30,181 nt of DNA, from assembly GCA_035527715.1 (NCBI GenBank), contig DATKZY010000055.1:1-30181 (forward strand). Direction: 5' to 3'. The notes beneath the pieces were generated by a model, which was not told the DNA's origin, searched no databases, and worked only from the letters and a program-made list of their open reading frames with translations. This stretch comes from DSUN01 sp035527715. Lineage in GTDB: Bacteria; Planctomycetota; PUPC01; DSUN01. Position numbers and translations under genes: made by a program. Positions 29,066 to 30,181 of the stretch are shown here, in pieces (within the stretch, counting starts at the first letter, position 1; each line of letters begins with the position of its first letter).

Positions 29066-29878
29066 TCAGTCCCCCTTGTCCCGGTCGAGCTTCACCGTGC
29101 CGTGGGGGGTCTTGATGGTGCCCGTGGGCACCAGGGTCGGCTTGTCCAGGCGGCCGCCCGCAAGGAGCTGGAGCACCGTCCGCGCCGCCGAGGCCTCGCC
29201 GACCACGGTCATCTGCCCGCTCTGGCCCGGGCCGATGGCGCCCGAGGTGGAAGCCTTCAGGCCCGCGAGGTGCACCTCGCCTGCCCTGAACTCGTAGCCC
29301 AGGCCCTGGATGTCTATCTCGAAGGTGTTGGGGTTGGTCACCGTCGCCTCGATGGTCAGCGTCGCCCGCATCAGGCTGGCCTCGCCGACGCGGAACCGGA
29401 CGTTGCTGAACCGCGGCGGCCGCAACACGGGGAACTTCCCGGTGTAGACCACCGGAAGCTTCAACGGCATGCCGAGCACCGAGGTCGCCAGCGACCCGCG
29501 GAGGCAATACGGCACCTCGCTGGCCTCACGCAAATCCTTGTACGCGCTCCACATCGCCGGGTAGGAGATCTCCACGGGAACGTGAACGGTGCCGACGCCG
29601 CGCGCCGGCAGCGCGACATCCATCCGCGCCTCGGACCGGCAGAACTCGCGGCCCTGGATCTCGATCCGCCAGCGCGCCAGCGGCGCACGCACGGGGAACC
29701 ACCAGCGGTTCCGCAGGGTCACCTCCAGCCTCAGCGCCACGCTCTCCCAGCCGATACGCTCGACGTGGGGGCTGACGGCTTCCACTTTCGGCTTGCCCAG
29801 GAGGTTGAGAAGCATGGCGCACCCGGAACAGGGGAAGAGGAGAGCCAGGGGCACTGCGCACCGTAGAAGCGTTCTCAT
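29066..29878 (-). CDS. LEA_2/WHy-domain lipoprotein (270 aa)
   Basis: ATG 29878 follows GAGG and starts a lipoprotein signal ending PCSGC (Cys20). Two related domains follow: about 30-135 (VALRLEVTLRNRWWFPV ... GTVHVPVEI) and about 150-260 (ATLTIEATVTNPNTFEIDI ... GQMTVVGEA). The VTxxNPNxF-type strand is the hallmark of the LEA14-like water-stress (WHy/LEA_2) fold. These are small beta-sandwich proteins thought to protect or scaffold. It is the first gene of the operon, with its own promoter (29919-29947). Its stop is followed within 1 nt by a GTG that could start the pseudopilin. Function is unknown; an envelope location is likely. Confidence 0.75.
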   Translation of the reverse strand: MRTLLRCAVPLALLFPCSGCAMLLNLLGKPKVEAVSPHVERIGWESVALRLEVTLRNRWWFPVRAPLARWRIEIQGREFCRSEARMDVALPARGVGTVHVPVEISYPAMWSAYKDLREASEVPYCLRGSLATSVLGMPLKLPVVYTGKFPVLRPPRFSNVRFRVGEASLMRATLTIEATVTNPNTFEIDIQGLGYEFRAGEVHLAGLKASTSGAIGPGQSGQMTVVGEASAARTVLQLLAGGRLDKPTLVPTGTIKTPHGTVKLDRDKGD

Positions 29879-30181
29879 TCGCGCCTCGCACGCGGAGGAG
29901 CAAAGTCGCCACCCGTGCATTCTACTGCGGCGGCAGTTGGCCCGCAACTGGGGGGCGAGTATGGCCCCCAGCCCTGGCGCCTGGCCGCAGCCTCTTCAGC
30001 ACCGAAGGAGCGTACTATGACAGCCCAGGGCAACGCCCTGATCTTTGCCCACATCTCGGGCTCCGTAGCCCGCCGACGGCGGGCGGCAGGTGGTAGCCCA
30101 CGGCGTAAGCCGTGGGTTCGGGCGGGTACAAGGCCCAGCCCCCGCAGGGGGCGGCAGAAGCGTTGGCCGCCGGCGTTCTGC
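29879..30181. repeat. Right-edge spacer with dispersed repeat modules
   Basis: It holds the LEA_2 gene promoter, then modules shared with other spacers: 30022-30058 is an inverted copy of 3634-3670 (35 of 37), and 30095-30153 carries AGCCCACGG...CCGTGGGTT followed by CCCAGCCCCCGCAGGGGGCGG-like sequence, the same order as 24016-24084. No gene is supported. Confidence 0.7.
29919..29947 (-). promoter_or_regulatory. Promoter of the four-gene LEA_2/pseudopilin operon
   Basis: TTGCGG (29947-29942), 17 bp, TAGAAT (29924-29919) on the minus strand, 40 nt before the ATG at 29878. Confidence 0.5.

Noticed and set aside
30017..30181. Possible new CDS with GAAGGAG before ATG at 30017, open to the window edge
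   Set aside because: The first codons are the dispersed hairpin repeat also found at 3634-3670, and the rest is repeat modules with an Arg/Pro-rich translation.

Overview
The window is a GC-rich (roughly two-thirds G+C) chromosomal segment from a bacterium that looks planctomycete-like or a relative in the PVC group, probably known only from environmental assemblies. The clues are a run of PEP-CTERM surface proteins, LamG/concanavalin-like domains, a DUF1080 (3-keto-disaccharide hydrolase-type) protein, a uroporphyrinogen-decarboxylase-family protein, an SGNH hydrolase, a xylose-isomerase-like TIM barrel, a pseudopilin and very repeat-rich spacers. The taxonomic call is inference; there is no rRNA, tRNA or other marker gene in the window. 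No CRISPR array, prophage or complete insertion sequence was seen.

Layout. 1-911 (-): 3'-truncated RepA/AAA_25-type ATPase. 912-1964: gene-free, with a 244-bp palindromic element, an orphan promoter and short repeats. 1965-8350 (-): a block of PEP-CTERM proteins, two of them merged in one reading frame without a stop codon, plus the vestige of another. 8850-16162 (+): a methyltransferase-like protein, a membrane-anchored protein overlapping a CvpA-like protein, a lysophospholipid acyltransferase-ACP-acyl ligase fusion, and a Tyr/Gly/Trp-rich small lipoprotein. 16195-19669 (-): a DUF1080 protein, an internally deleted restriction-modification methylase remnant, a URO-D family protein and a vapBC toxin-antitoxin pair. 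19834-20586 (+): an SGNH hydrolase, divergent from vapBC. 20613-23647 (-): a membrane protein and a BNR-like protein overlapping by 4 nt. 24338-27050 (+): a lipoprotein glycoside hydrolase and a LamG protein. 27055-29878 (-): a compact four-gene operon (LEA_2 lipoprotein, pseudopilin, Met-rich membrane protein, sugar isomerase-like TIM barrel). 29879-30181: repeat modules.

How the genes fit together. The glycoside hydrolase, LamG, BNR, SGNH, DUF1080, URO-D-like and TIM-barrel genes suggest extracellular glycan binding and breakdown (inference). The PEP-CTERM proteins are likely surface or matrix proteins; no exosortase lies in the window. Almost every transcription unit has a recognisable sigma70-like promoter (TTGxxx, about 17 bp, TAxAAT), which helps to fix several start codons.

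The most unusual content is structural. There are three long, nearly palindromic intergenic elements, one with compensatory changes in its stems. Short 7- and 9-nt tandem repeats sit on gene edges and supply stop codons or N-termini. Two deletion scars are visible: a methylase reduced to its two ends, and a PEP-CTERM gene apparently reduced to its start and tail.
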